Positions 1 to 8,357 of a DNA stretch of 34,102 nucleotides are shown one piece after another. Below the pieces are notes generated by a model. That model worked only from the letters and a program-made list of their open reading frames with translations. It ran no database searches and was not told where the DNA came from. Location: positions 1 through 34,102 of the forward strand of contig JALUVJ010000129.1 in assembly GCA_027020665.1 (NCBI GenBank), written 5' to 3'. The DNA is from Nitrospira sp. (lineage in GTDB: Bacteria > Nitrospirota > Nitrospiria > SBBL01 > JAADHI01). The first letter of the stretch is position 1, and every line of letters starts with the position of its first letter. Both the position numbers and the translations under genes were made by a program.

Positions 1-212
1 AAACCCATGCGCTCATGGACTTGGTCGGGAAGATTCAGGCACGGGGCATCACCCCTTTTTTAATTGAACATAATATGCAGTTGGTTATGGGCATCTCGGA
101 TCAGATTGTTGTATTGGATCACGGGCTTAAAATCGCCCAAGGCCGCCCGGAAGAAATTCAAAAAGACGCGGCGGTTATTTCAGCCTATCTCGGTGCGACA
201 CGGGTATCATGA
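1..212 (+). CDS. livG: Branched-chain amino acid ABC transporter ATP-binding protein, LivG-like (3' end only)
   Basis: Only the last ~70 codons are in the window; the gene begins upstream. The visible residues run through the end of an ABC ATPase: the switch histidine region (LIEHNMQLVMGISDQIVVLDHG) and the typical LivG ending with KDAAVISAYLG. In the family this subunit powers import of leucine, isoleucine, valine or related amino acids together with LivF, LivH, LivM and a periplasmic binding protein. The stop TGA overlaps the ATG of the next ABC ATPase by 4 bp (ATGA), so the two are translationally coupled. The Walker motifs lie outside the window, so the assignment rests on the C-terminus and on the LivF neighbour. 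Confidence 0.85.
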   Translation, partial: THALMDLVGKIQARGITPFLIEHNMQLVMGISDQIVVLDHGLKIAQGRPEEIQKDAAVISAYLGATRVS

Positions 213-928
213 TGTTGGTGATTGATGGACTGCATGCCGGGTACGGCGGCGTCAGCGTTTTGAAGGGGATCTCGCTTGAAATGAATCAGGGGGAAATCGT
301 TGCCGTTATCGGTGCAAACGGGGCGGGAAAAACGACAAGCCTGATGGCGATTTCAGGTGTTGTGGCCAAACAATCCGGGAGGATTTTTTTTTGCGGAGAG
401 GAGATTACAAATCTTGCATCTCATGAAGTGGTCGAGAAGGGCATTTCCCATGTGCCGGAAGGCCGCCGGATTTTTCCACGGCTTTCGGTGACCGAAAATC
501 TGGAGATGGGCGCCTATCTTCGGAAAGATGCGAAAAAACGTGCGGAAGATCTCGAAGCGATCTTCGAACGTTTCCCCGTTTTAAAAACGCGTGCCGACCA
601 AGGCGGCGGTACATTAAGCGGCGGAGAGCAGCAGATGTTGGCGATTGGACGCGCCTTGATGGCCCGGCCCAAACTTTTGCTTTTGGATGAGCCTTCTTTA
701 GGGCTTGCACCCTTGATGGTTGAAAAGATTTTTGAGATGATACGCCAAATCAGTCAGCAGGGCACCACCATCCTTTTGGTCGAGCAAAATGCACACGCGG
801 CGCTTGCGTTGGCCGACCGGGCGTATGTAATGGCAACCGGTCAAATTGTGTTGAGTGACCGTGCGGATGCCTTGTTGCGTCATGAAGAAGTGCAACGGGT
901 TTATTTGGGCGGCGGGCTTTCTGCTTGA
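209..928 (+). CDS. livF: Branched-chain amino acid ABC transporter ATP-binding protein LivF
   Basis: Cytoplasmic ATPase subunit of a high-affinity branched-chain amino-acid importer, 239 residues, the normal LivF length. Walker A is GANGAGKTT near residue 35, the ABC signature is LSGGEQQMLAIGRAL near 137, and Walker B is LLLLDEPSLGL directly after it, followed by the switch region LLVEQNAHAAL. The Q of the signature and 'EPSLGLAP' are typical of LivF rather than LivG. The start ATG overlaps the upstream livG stop. gcvT follows 40 bp downstream on the same strand, so transporter and glycine-cleavage genes may share a transcript. Substrate specificity cannot be read from the ATPase; some Liv-type systems import amides, urea or other amino acids. 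Confidence 0.93.
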   Translation: MMLVIDGLHAGYGGVSVLKGISLEMNQGEIVAVIGANGAGKTTSLMAISGVVAKQSGRIFFCGEEITNLASHEVVEKGISHVPEGRRIFPRLSVTENLEMGAYLRKDAKKRAEDLEAIFERFPVLKTRADQGGGTLSGGEQQMLAIGRALMARPKLLLLDEPSLGLAPLMVEKIFEMIRQISQQGTTILLVEQNAHAALALADRAYVMATGQIVLSDRADALLRHEEVQRVYLGGGLSA

Positions 929-968
929 CGCGATACGGAGACAGCCGGTTATTTTTTGAGGAGGGTCT

Positions 969-2063
969 ATGAAAAGAACACCGTTGTATGAAGTCCATGT
1001 GGAGGCCGGGGCGAAGTTGGTTCCTTTTTCCGGTTGGGAAATGCCGCTGTCTTATTCCGGTGTGACGGATGAACACTCCGCCGTGCGCAATGCAGCGGGC
1101 CTCTTTGATGTGAGTCACATGGGTCGTTTCGAGTTCTCGGGTGTAGGAACAGAAGCCTTTTTGGATTACATGACCCCGGCGGCCTTAAAAAAAATGCCCC
1201 GCGGTGGTGCGCTTTATTCGATGCTTTTGAATGAGGCGGGCGGTATTATTGATGACATTTATCTTTATAAAAGAGGGGTCGATCGTTATCTCATGATTGT
1301 GAATGCGGCAAATCGCGCCAAGGCCTTGAAGTGGCTCACGAAACATCTGACGAAAGACGGCGTGATGCTGGAAGATGTCACGGAAGAGACTGCCCTGCTT
1401 GCTTTGCAGGGGCCGAAATCCCGGGATATTTTACAGCGCATTATGCCGTTTTCAAAAACGGAGATTGCCCTGCGTAAGTTTACCGAGGTTGAGCTTGTGC
1501 CGGTACGGGGAGCAAAAGTTCTCATTGCGCGAACGGGTTATACCGGAGAGAAGGGGTATGAGATGGTCATTCCGGCTGAGCATGCGATTGCCGTCTGGCA
1601 GGCACTCATGGAAGCAGGCCGTGAATTTATGCTGAAACCCGCCGGGCTGGGCGCGCGTGATACCTTGCGTCTTGAAATGGGTTATCCCTTGTATGGCCAG
1701 GAAATGGATGAAAATACCACGCCTGTCGAGGCTTCGCTTGTGCAGTTTGTGGATTTTGACAAGGATTTTATCGGCAAGGCGCCGCTGCTGGAGCAGAAAG
1801 CTAGGGGTGTGTCTCGTAAATTATTGGGATTTGAACTCATGGTGCGCGGCATTCCGCGGGCGGGGCACCTTATTTATTCCGATCAAAAGGAAGTAGGCAA
1901 AGTGACTTCCGGCAACTACGCGCCTTCATTGAAAAAAGGCATCGGCATGGGTTACGTGGATGTGGCCTACAGCGAACCCGGCAGTGAATTATTGGTTGAT
2001 ATTCGCGGCAAGGCCGCAGCCGCATTGGTTGTAAAAAAACCGTTTTACCGAAAGAAAAAATAA
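969..2063 (+). CDS. gcvT: Glycine cleavage system T protein (aminomethyltransferase)
   Basis: T protein transfers the methylene group from the aminomethyl-lipoyl arm of H protein to tetrahydrofolate, releasing ammonia. It has 364 residues, the normal length. Seen: N-terminal TPLYEVHVEAGAKLVPFSGWEMP, the HSAVRNAAGLFDVSHMG segment, ALLALQGPKS, ARTGYTGEKGYEM, and GLGARDTLRLEMGYPLYG with the following EMDE, all hallmarks of GcvT and its folate-binding barrel. A strong Shine-Dalgarno AGGAGG (959-964) lies close upstream of the ATG. gcvPA follows after 9 bp. The usual gcvH that sits between T and P in many operons is absent here. Confidence 0.96.
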   Translation: MKRTPLYEVHVEAGAKLVPFSGWEMPLSYSGVTDEHSAVRNAAGLFDVSHMGRFEFSGVGTEAFLDYMTPAALKKMPRGGALYSMLLNEAGGIIDDIYLYKRGVDRYLMIVNAANRAKALKWLTKHLTKDGVMLEDVTEETALLALQGPKSRDILQRIMPFSKTEIALRKFTEVELVPVRGAKVLIARTGYTGEKGYEMVIPAEHAIAVWQALMEAGREFMLKPAGLGARDTLRLEMGYPLYGQEMDENTTPVEASLVQFVDFDKDFIGKAPLLEQKARGVSRKLLGFELMVRGIPRAGHLIYSDQKEVGKVTSGNYAPSLKKGIGMGYVDVAYSEPGSELLVDIRGKAAAALVVKKPFYRKKK

Positions 2064-2072
2064 GGACGCTTG

Positions 2073-3413
2073 ATGGAATATATCCCCAAAACCCCCGAAG
2101 AAGAAAAAGAGATGCTGGAGGCAATCGATGCCGCTTCTTTTGACGCCTTGCTCGAAATCCCTGCCGAATTTCGTTTGAATCGCGCGCTGGATCTTCCGGC
2201 GCCTCTTTCTCAAATGGCGCTTAAGCGGGAGATGTCGGCTTTAAGCCGAAAAAACCGGGACACGGCCACAACGCTTTCTTTTTTAGGAGGCGGCAGCTAC
2301 GATCATTTTATCCCCGGCACGGTTGATCATGTGATCGGGCGTTCCGAATTTTACACCGCATATACGCCTTATCAGGCCGAGTTGAGCCAGGGGCTTTTGC
2401 AAACCATTTACGAATATCAAACCATGATTTGCCAGCTCACGGATATGGAGGTTTCCGGCGCTTCGCTTTATGACGGCGCATCGGCACTTGCCGAGGCGGC
2501 GTTGATGGCGATTCGTTTTACGAAACGGGGAAAAATCCTGGTTGCGAAATCCGTGCACCCGCATCACCGTGAAGTGATCAAGACCTATCTTTCCGGACTG
2601 CCGGGTGCCGTGGTGGAAGAAATTCCGCTTGAGGCCGGAACTTTGGAGATTCCGTCGCTTGAAGCCCGGATGGACGATACGGTTGCGGCGCTGTTGATGC
2701 AATATCCCAATTTTTACGGGCAGTTGGAAAATGCAGAAGCCCTTGAAGGCATTGTGCATGCCCAGGGCGGATTGTTGGTGATGGGCGTTGATCCCATTTC
2801 GCTTGGCGTACTCAAAACACCGGGGGAGTTTAATGCCGACATTGCCGTGGGAGAGGGTCAGGCGATGGGCAATCCCCAAAGCTTCGGTGGCCCCTACATG
2901 GGGTTTTTTGCGACGCGTAAAAAAATGATTCGTCAATTGCCGGGCCGAATTGTGGGGGCAACGACGGATGTCCGGGGCCGCGCGGGGTTTTGTCTTACCT
3001 TGCAAACCCGAGAGCAGCATATCAAGCGGGAACGGGCCACCTCAAATATTTGCACCAATCAAGCCTTAAATGCGCTGGCAGCCTCGGTTTATTTGGCGAC
3101 AGTGGGGAAAAACGGTCTGAGAGCAGTCGCAAGCCTTTGCCTGGAAAAATCTCATGCGGCACAGGCGCGGATCACGGCGCTCCCCGGATTTTCGACACCC
3201 TTTGACGGGCCGTTTTTTAAGGAATTTGTCGTGAAAACGCCAAAAGCGGCGGCCGACATTCTGGATGATGTTTTGAAAGCGGATATTTTTGCAGGCATTG
3301 ACCTGGGCATTTATGATCCGCAACTTGCGGATCATTTGCTCATCTGCGTGACCGAAAAACACGAAACCTCAGATCTTGACCGCTTGGTGGCGGCGCTTTC
3401 AAGTACGGTATAA
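2073..3413 (+). CDS. gcvPA: Glycine dehydrogenase (decarboxylating) subunit 1, P protein N-terminal half
   Basis: Alpha subunit of the two-subunit type of glycine decarboxylase; with GcvPB it decarboxylates glycine using pyridoxal phosphate and loads the aminomethyl group on lipoylated H protein. About 446 residues, the size of split-type subunit 1. Seen: YIPKTPEEEKEML at the start, FLGGGSYDHFIPG, TAYTPYQAELSQGLLQTIYEYQ, the GxQxxGNPQSFGGPYMG-like segment (GEGQAMGNPQSFGGPYMGF) and TLQTREQHIKREKA-type text. ATG at 2073 is preferred over an in-frame TTG at 2070 because AAGGA (2062-2066) is 6 bp from it. GcvPB, which carries the PLP lysine, is not next to it: a metal transporter follows. Confidence 0.95.
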   Translation: MEYIPKTPEEEKEMLEAIDAASFDALLEIPAEFRLNRALDLPAPLSQMALKREMSALSRKNRDTATTLSFLGGGSYDHFIPGTVDHVIGRSEFYTAYTPYQAELSQGLLQTIYEYQTMICQLTDMEVSGASLYDGASALAEAALMAIRFTKRGKILVAKSVHPHHREVIKTYLSGLPGAVVEEIPLEAGTLEIPSLEARMDDTVAALLMQYPNFYGQLENAEALEGIVHAQGGLLVMGVDPISLGVLKTPGEFNADIAVGEGQAMGNPQSFGGPYMGFFATRKKMIRQLPGRIVGATTDVRGRAGFCLTLQTREQHIKRERATSNICTNQALNALAASVYLATVGKNGLRAVASLCLEKSHAAQARITALPGFSTPFDGPFFKEFVVKTPKAAADILDDVLKADIFAGIDLGIYDPQLADHLLICVTEKHETSDLDRLVAALSSTV

Positions 3414-3480
3414 GTCCCTCTGAATCCCAAGATGCCTGTGTAAATTGGACTTCTGCCCGCATATCCTGTATCTATCGCCG

Positions 3481-4395
3481 ATGCGAATTTTCCCCGCTTT
3501 TGCCTCAAAATGCTGTGCCTGTTTTATCCGGATGTTTTGTTTAACGGTGCTTTTTGTTACAAATACGCAGGCCGCGCCGCCTATTGCCGTGGTTGCCACG
3601 CTTCCTGTTTTAAAAGATTTGGCCGAGGCCGTCGGCAAAGAACATGTCCGGGTTTCAAGCTTAATCTCGGGTTTGGAGAGCGAACACACCTACACCCCCA
3701 AGCCGAGCGATCTGATTACGATTCAAAAAGCGAAAGTCTTGTTTCAAATCGGTCTGGATTTGGAGCTTTGGGTGAGGCCGCTGATTCAAAATGCGGACCG
3801 GCCGGATTTACCCCTTATCACGACTTCCCGAGAGGTGAAGGTGATTGAGACGGGTGCGGCGGATGATCACGGGCACGGTGCGGCCAATCCGCACATCTGG
3901 CTTGATCCGCAGAATGTAAAGGTGATGATCGGCCATATCTTAAAAGGCTTGATTGCCGCCGACCCGGATCACCGACAGGATTATGAAAAAAACGCCTCAG
4001 ACTATATTCGCGCCTTGGAAAACCTTGAGAAGGAGTTGAAAACAAAAGTCGGGCGATTGAAAGATAAAAAAATCATCACACATCATCCGGCCTGGCCCTA
4101 TTTTGCGCAACGCTTCGGTTTCGATATTCGCAGCAATATTTTGATGCAGATCGGCAGTGCGCCCTCGGCGAAAAAATTGGGTGTGCTGATTCGACAAATC
4201 AAAGAAGAAGGAATCCGGGTGATTGTTTCGGAGCCGCAGTTGAATCAGAAGATTCCGAGTATCCTGGCCGAAGAAACGGGTGCGACGGTAGTGCCGCTTT
4301 CTCCCTTGACGGGGGCGATTTCCGGAACGGATCATTACTTGGATCTGATGCGTTACAATATCGAAACTCTCGCCGCAGCCTTGGAAAAGCCCTAG
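3481..4395 (+). CDS. znuA: Zinc/manganese ABC transporter periplasmic binding protein (ZnuA-like)
   Basis: Cluster A-I metal-binding receptor that hands Zn2+ or Mn2+ to the permease. From the ATG at 3481 it has 304 residues with a signal peptide (a basic start, then MFCLTVLFVTNTQA, cleavage near residue 31). Candidate metal ligands are the His in SEHTYTPKPSD, the His in ANPHIWLDP, the His pair in IITHHPAWPYF and the Asp in SGTDHYLDLM. A very short His/Asp loop (DDHGHG) precedes PHIW, much less His-rich than in E. coli ZnuA. A TTG 36 bp upstream could also open the frame but adds residues ahead of the signal peptide, so I reject it. Zn versus Mn cannot be decided from sequence. Confidence 0.9.
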   Translation: MRIFPAFASKCCACFIRMFCLTVLFVTNTQAAPPIAVVATLPVLKDLAEAVGKEHVRVSSLISGLESEHTYTPKPSDLITIQKAKVLFQIGLDLELWVRPLIQNADRPDLPLITTSREVKVIETGAADDHGHGAANPHIWLDPQNVKVMIGHILKGLIAADPDHRQDYEKNASDYIRALENLEKELKTKVGRLKDKKIITHHPAWPYFAQRFGFDIRSNILMQIGSAPSAKKLGVLIRQIKEEGIRVIVSEPQLNQKIPSILAEETGATVVPLSPLTGAISGTDHYLDLMRYNIETLAAALEKP

Positions 4396-4399
4396 CGTT

Positions 4400-4420
4400 G
4401 CGTCAAGTGTGAAGTGACGC
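4400..4420. repeat. Inverted repeat GCGTCA-N9-TGACGC between znuA and znuC
   Basis: Two perfect 6-bp arms (GCGTCA 4400-4405, TGACGC 4415-4420) separated by 9 bp begin 5 bp after the znuA stop. In RNA this makes a small stem-loop, which could protect the upstream message or set the receptor-to-ATPase ratio; in DNA it could be a regulator site. It has no T-tract, so it is not a convincing terminator. Confidence 0.4.
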
Positions 4421-4436
4421 TTACAGGAAGCTGATG

Positions 4437-4460
4437 ATGAATTTGAGATTGTTTAAATGA
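4437..4460 (+). CDS. Possible 7-residue leader mini-ORF overlapping the znuC start
   Basis: ATG at 4437 opens the peptide MNLRLFK and stops at TGA 4458-4460, which overlaps the znuC ATG (4457) as ATGA. AGGAAG at 4425-4430 is 6 bp from this ATG, whereas znuC itself has no Shine-Dalgarno at proper distance. The arrangement suggests ribosomes load on the mini-ORF and reinitiate at znuC. It is very short and may be chance. Confidence 0.35.
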   Translation: MNLRLFK

Positions 4461-5251
4461 CGGCGCAGCCGATTGTTCAGTTTTCGCAGGCGAGCTTTGC
4501 TTACAATGGTCACACTGCTCTTGAAGATTTGACGCTGGACTTACACGAAGGGGAGTTTGTCGGCGTAATCGGTCCGAACGGTTCCGGAAAGACGACCCTG
4601 CTTAAAGCCTTGTTGGGATTAATGCATCCTGTTTCCGGTGCGCTTCAGATTTTTGATTGCGCCTGCCAGGCCTTGCGCTGTGAACACCGGGCACGCATCG
4701 GTTATTTGCCGCAAAAAGAAAAGACCGACCCCAACTATCCGATTACGATCTGGGAGGTCGCCATGATGGGGCGCTACGGGTCTTTGGGTTTGATAAAGCG
4801 GCCTTCCAAAGCAGACCGTGAAATCGTGCTGGACGCACTGGATTCCGTTGATATGGCGGATTTAAAGGACCATCCTTTTGGTCATCTTTCGGGCGGAGAG
4901 CAGCAGCGTGTGCTGATCGCGCGTGCACTGGCGCAGCGGCCTGAAATTCTGTTGCTGGATGAACCCACAACAGGCATTGATGCGACAACACAGCGGCGCT
5001 TGGTTGAACTAATCTGCAAGGTGCATCAGGCCTACCGTTTGACGATTGTCTTGGTGACACACGATATTAATATGATTAGTAGCATTGCTGAAACAATTTT
5101 ACTTCTAAAAACAAAACTTTATGCAAAAGGCCCGCCTGCTGAAATATTGACAAAGGACGTGCTTTCGCCCGTTTACGGCGAAGAAGTGATTATCGCAAAA
5201 CGGGATCAAAAGCCCTATATCATCCTCAGCGACGAACATCATCATGCTTGA
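4457..5251 (+). CDS. znuC: Zinc/manganese ABC transporter ATP-binding protein (ZnuC-like)
   Basis: ATPase of the metal importer, 264 residues. Walker A GPNGSGKTT near residue 39, signature LSGGEQQRVLIARAL near 145, Walker B EILLLDEPTTGID and the switch VLVTHDINMIS are all intact. The region after the Q-loop (MMGRYGSLGL) is typical of the metal-type ABC ATPases. The C-terminus ends with EHHHA, a small His cluster that is also seen in some homologues. The gene overlaps the permease by 8 bp and probably depends on upstream translation, since its own start has no clear Shine-Dalgarno. Confidence 0.93.
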   Translation: MTAQPIVQFSQASFAYNGHTALEDLTLDLHEGEFVGVIGPNGSGKTTLLKALLGLMHPVSGALQIFDCACQALRCEHRARIGYLPQKEKTDPNYPITIWEVAMMGRYGSLGLIKRPSKADREIVLDALDSVDMADLKDHPFGHLSGGEQQRVLIARALAQRPEILLLDEPTTGIDATTQRRLVELICKVHQAYRLTIVLVTHDINMISSIAETILLLKTKLYAKGPPAEILTKDVLSPVYGEEVIIAKRDQKPYIILSDEHHHA

Positions 5252-6062
5252 ATTGCTTTCTTACGGTTTTATGCAGCGTGCCTTCATTGCCTCACTGCTC
5301 ATCGGTCTGGTTTGCTCGACAATCGGGGTTTTTGCCGTTTTAAGGGGCATCACCTTTATCGGTGCGGGCACCGCACACGCGGCTTTTGCAGGGGTGACTC
5401 TGGCTTTTTTAACGGGGCTTCCGCCTTTTCTGATGGCGGTGATCAGCGGGCTTTCCATGGTGTGGGTGACGACTTACGTGCAGGAAAAAGGTAAGATGAA
5501 ACCCGATGTCCCGATCGGCGTTTTTTATACCTTTACGATGGCGCTGGCGATTTTTTTTATCGGCTTGATGCAAGGGTATCGCCCGGAAGTGTTTGCCTAT
5601 CTCTTCGGCAGCATTCTCTCCGTGACACAATCGGACCTCATCGTCATCTTGGTGCTTTCACTTGCCATCCTTCTTGTGCTCGCTCTTTTTTTTAAGGAAT
5701 TTCATTTTATTTCTTTCGATCAGGAAATGGCCGAAGCCAGCGGCATCCCGGCAAAAAAGCTCAGTTTTTTGCTTTTGAATTTGATTGCTTTAGCGGTGGT
5801 GATTGCGTTGAAGGCCGTTGGGGCGATTTTGGTTTTTGCTTTGTTGGTCATTCCGGCCGCCGCAGCGCAGCAGTGGGCACACAACATGCGGTCGATGATG
5901 ATCTATTCGGCCCTCATCGGTGTGGGAGCGTCCTGGACGGGTGTGCTGCTTTCTTACTGGTTTGATGTGCCTTCGGGGGCGACGATTGTGCTCTTGGCCT
6001 CCGCAGTCTTTTTATTCTCTGTGCTTTTTCCCGGGAAGCGTCAGGGTTTGCGGCGCTTCTGA
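5244..6062 (+). CDS. znuB: Zinc/manganese ABC transporter permease (ZnuB-like)
   Basis: Inner-membrane channel subunit, 272 residues, of the ABC-3 permease family. The protein is almost entirely hydrophobic with about eight to nine predicted membrane spans. Family text includes QRAFIASLLIGLVCSTIGVF at the N-terminus, GAGTAHAAFAGV, the PDVPIGVFYTFTMALAI segment, the FDQEMAEASGIPAK loop that faces the ATPase, and LKAVGAILVFALLVIPAAAA. It overlaps znuC by 8 bp, so stoichiometric synthesis is likely. It converges with the malic enzyme gene 26 bp downstream. Confidence 0.94.
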   Translation: MLELLSYGFMQRAFIASLLIGLVCSTIGVFAVLRGITFIGAGTAHAAFAGVTLAFLTGLPPFLMAVISGLSMVWVTTYVQEKGKMKPDVPIGVFYTFTMALAIFFIGLMQGYRPEVFAYLFGSILSVTQSDLIVILVLSLAILLVLALFFKEFHFISFDQEMAEASGIPAKKLSFLLLNLIALAVVIALKAVGAILVFALLVIPAAAAQQWAHNMRSMMIYSALIGVGASWTGVLLSYWFDVPSGATIVLLASAVFLFSVLFPGKRQGLRRF

Positions 6063-6088
6063 TTCAATCCGGATTGCCCTTTACCGCC

Positions 6089-7528
6089 TCACTGTTTTTT
6101 TATTCGGCCTCTGCCGACTTTTTTCTCACGCCGGGCCACACCGCTCTTAATGGCGGCTTCGGAGACCGCCTGTGCGACCACTTTGGCCACACGACGGTTG
6201 AAGACACCGGGAATGATGTAATCCTCGGAAAGCTCTTCTTCGCGGATCATCGAGGCGATGGCGATGGCTGCGGCCAAATCCATTGCTCCGTTGATTTCCG
6301 AGGCACGGACATCCAGCACGCCGCGGAAGATCCCGGGGAAAGCCAGGACGTTGTTGATTTGATTCGGATAGTCGGAGCGGCCCGTTGCCATGACGCGCGC
6401 AATATCCGCCGCGTCTTCCGGCATGATTTCCGGGGTCGGGTTGGCGAGCGCAAACACAATGGGGTCGCACGCCATATTCAGGATGCCTTTTCGGCTGAGC
6501 GCACTCGGTCCTGAGACGCCGATAAAAACATCGGCGTCTTGTAAGGCATCGTCCAAAGCCCCTTTTTCTTTTTCGAAATTGGTCATTTTTGCGTATTCCT
6601 GTTTCATCGGAATCATGCCCTTGCGTCTGCCGGTATAAATGATGCCTGTCCGGTCGCAGCCGATCAGGGTTTTCACGCCGTAATCGATTAAGATCTTGGT
6701 GATGGCGACCCCGGCGGCGCCGATGCCGTTGACAACAACCTTTAAGTCACCGACTTTTTTATGAACGACTTTTGCGGCATTGATCAGCGCAGCCAAGACG
6801 ACGATGGCGGTACCGTGTTGGTCGTCATGAAAGACGGGGATTTTAAGGCGTTTTTTGAGTTGGGCTTCGATTTCAAAACAGCGCGGAGAAGAAATATCCT
6901 CCAGGTTTACAGCGCCAAAGCCGGGAGAAATGGCTTCGATGGTGTTGATGATTTCCTTTGTGTTTTGTGTCTTTAGGCAGATGGGATAGGCATCCACGCC
7001 GCCGAATTCTTTAAAAAGCATGGCTTTGCCTTCCATGACCGGCATGGCGGCCTCCGGTCCGATGTTGCCCAGCCCCAGTACTGCCGAACCGTCGGTTACA
7101 ATCAAGACGCTGTTTTTTTTGATTGTGAGTGAAAAAGCTTTGTTTTTATCCTCATGAATTGCCATGCACACCCGCGCGACGCCGGGTGTGTAGGCGCGGG
7201 AAAGGTCGTCGCGTGTTTTTAAGGGGATTTTGTTTTTGAGTTCTATTTTCCCGCCCAAGTGCAGCAGAAAGGTGCGATCGGAGCGGTGTAGCAAGGTGAC
7301 GCCGGAAAGCTTGTCGAGTGCGGCTTCGATTTCTTTGAGATGGGTTTCGTTCCGTGTTTTAAAGGTAAGATCACGCAAAATCATACCGTCTTCGGTATTG
7401 ACGATGTCAATGGCGTCAATGTCTCCGCCCGCTTTGCCGACGGCGGAAGTAATTTTGCCGAGCATGCCGATTTTATTGGGAAATTTAAGCCGAAGTGTGA
7501 CGCTCCGGCTTGCACTGAGTTGCTCCAT
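6089..7528 (-). CDS. NAD(P)-dependent malic enzyme with N-terminal ACT domain
   Basis: Oxidative decarboxylation of malate to pyruvate in the cytoplasm. 479 residues: an ACT domain at about 8-85 (LRLKFPNKIGMLGKITSAVG, then GGDIDAIDIV), a malic enzyme N-terminal domain (SRAYTPGVARVCMAI with the catalytic Tyr, VLGLGNIGPEAAMPVMEGKA) and an NAD-binding domain (metal-binding Asp in VFHDDQHGTAIV, dinucleotide loop GIGAAGVAI, ALANPTPEI). ACT domains usually bind an amino acid or similar effector, so allosteric control is likely, but the ligand cannot be read. It sits 15 bp downstream of ogt on the same strand; GAGGAC just before the ATG serves as ribosome site. Pyruvate kinase is encoded elsewhere in the window. 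Confidence 0.94.
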   Translation of the reverse strand: MEQLSASRSVTLRLKFPNKIGMLGKITSAVGKAGGDIDAIDIVNTEDGMILRDLTFKTRNETHLKEIEAALDKLSGVTLLHRSDRTFLLHLGGKIELKNKIPLKTRDDLSRAYTPGVARVCMAIHEDKNKAFSLTIKKNSVLIVTDGSAVLGLGNIGPEAAMPVMEGKAMLFKEFGGVDAYPICLKTQNTKEIINTIEAISPGFGAVNLEDISSPRCFEIEAQLKKRLKIPVFHDDQHGTAIVVLAALINAAKVVHKKVGDLKVVVNGIGAAGVAITKILIDYGVKTLIGCDRTGIIYTGRRKGMIPMKQEYAKMTNFEKEKGALDDALQDADVFIGVSGPSALSRKGILNMACDPIVFALANPTPEIMPEDAADIARVMATGRSDYPNQINNVLAFPGIFRGVLDVRASEINGAMDLAAAIAIASMIREEELSEDYIIPGVFNRRVAKVVAQAVSEAAIKSGVARREKKVGRGRIKKQ

Positions 7529-7543
7529 TTGAGTCCTCGTCTC

Positions 7544-8092
7544 TTAAAAACGCGATGAAAAACGCCCTTCTTTTATGATAATGCCTTCCAAGGCTAACAA
7601 TTTTTTCTTGATTTCGATACCTCCGGTATATCCACCCAGCGTCCCGTTTTGGCGCACAACCCGGTGGCAGGGAATAATGACGGGAATAGGATTTTTACCG
7701 CAGGCGTTTCCGATTGCGCGGCCTGCGCGCTCCAAGGCCATCTGTTCGCCGACCCATTGATAACTGCGCACGGTCCCGTACGGAATTTCGAGCAAGGTCC
7801 GCCAGACGCTTTGCTGGAAAGGGCTGCCTTCCAAAAAGGAAATCGGGCCGTCAAAGACAATTGCCTCTCCGGAGAAATAACGGACCAAGGGGCCACGCCA
7901 TCGTGACATTTGGTTCAGTTTTTTTAAGGGGCGTCGGCCTGTTCTGCTTTCAATCTCGGTCAGGAGTAAGTCTTCGCTTTTTCCTCTAATGAGGTAAGAG
8001 AGTCCCGCCGGACCGGCGACGATCCAGAGCGGCCCCAGGGGCGATTCAAAATAGTCATAATAGAGTTCGGGCCGGGAGCCTGTTTTGTCCAT
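7544..8092 (-). CDS. ogt: Methylated-DNA--[protein]-cysteine S-methyltransferase
   Basis: Suicide repair protein that takes the alkyl group from O6-alkylguanine onto a cysteine. With the ATG at 8092 it has 182 residues, the usual size for Ogt. The active-site motif IPCHRVV contains Cys142; flanking family text is SPFQQSVWRTLLEIPYGTVRSY, GRAIGNACGKNPIPVIIPC and GTLGGYTGG. An in-frame GTG at 8233 would add 47 residues with no family similarity I can see, and neither start has a good Shine-Dalgarno, so the start is uncertain. The gene is followed by malic enzyme and is divergent from the cyclophilin gene. Confidence 0.92.
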   Translation of the reverse strand: MDKTGSRPELYYDYFESPLGPLWIVAGPAGLSYLIRGKSEDLLLTEIESRTGRRPLKKLNQMSRWRGPLVRYFSGEAIVFDGPISFLEGSPFQQSVWRTLLEIPYGTVRSYQWVGEQMALERAGRAIGNACGKNPIPVIIPCHRVVRQNGTLGGYTGGIEIKKKLLALEGIIIKEGRFSSRF

Positions 8093-8296
8093 CGGAGGAT
8101 TGGTATTCCCTTTGGCCGGATTTTTTGTCCGTGATGAAAATGCATCCAAGCCAAGGATATCATATTGTTTAAAAAAGTCATCGATTTTACTGTGTGATGT
8201 CCCTAAAAATTTCGGGCTGCTTTCTGTTCGCACAGGGCTTAAATACGCTGAGGCCCGAATGGGCCGCGCGCTTCCGGCTTGTCATCCCTGTTTCCT

Positions 8297-8302
8297 TATA
8301 GT
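8297..8302 (+). promoter_or_regulatory. Possible -10 element of the cyclophilin gene
   Basis: TATAGT at 8297-8302 lies 55 bp ahead of the cyclophilin start, with a weak -35 candidate TTCCGG (8272-8277) at a long 19-bp spacing. A GGCCC-GAAT-GGGCC inverted repeat (8252-8265) sits just upstream. Weak evidence. Confidence 0.3.
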
Positions 8303-8357
8303 AATATCCCGCGATATTTGTGTGGCAGGTTTTTTAATGTTGGGAGGAAAAAAGAAG

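Noticed and set aside
2283-3020. 245-residue open frame on the minus strand opposite gcvPA
   Set aside because: Lies wholly within a clear gcvPA coding region, His/Arg-rich, no family text; a codon-bias shadow.
8093-8357. N-terminal extension of the cyclophilin frame into the ogt region
   Set aside because: The frame is open but the GGGAGGA site and signal peptide fix the start at 8358; the upstream part overlaps ogt and its possible GTG extension.
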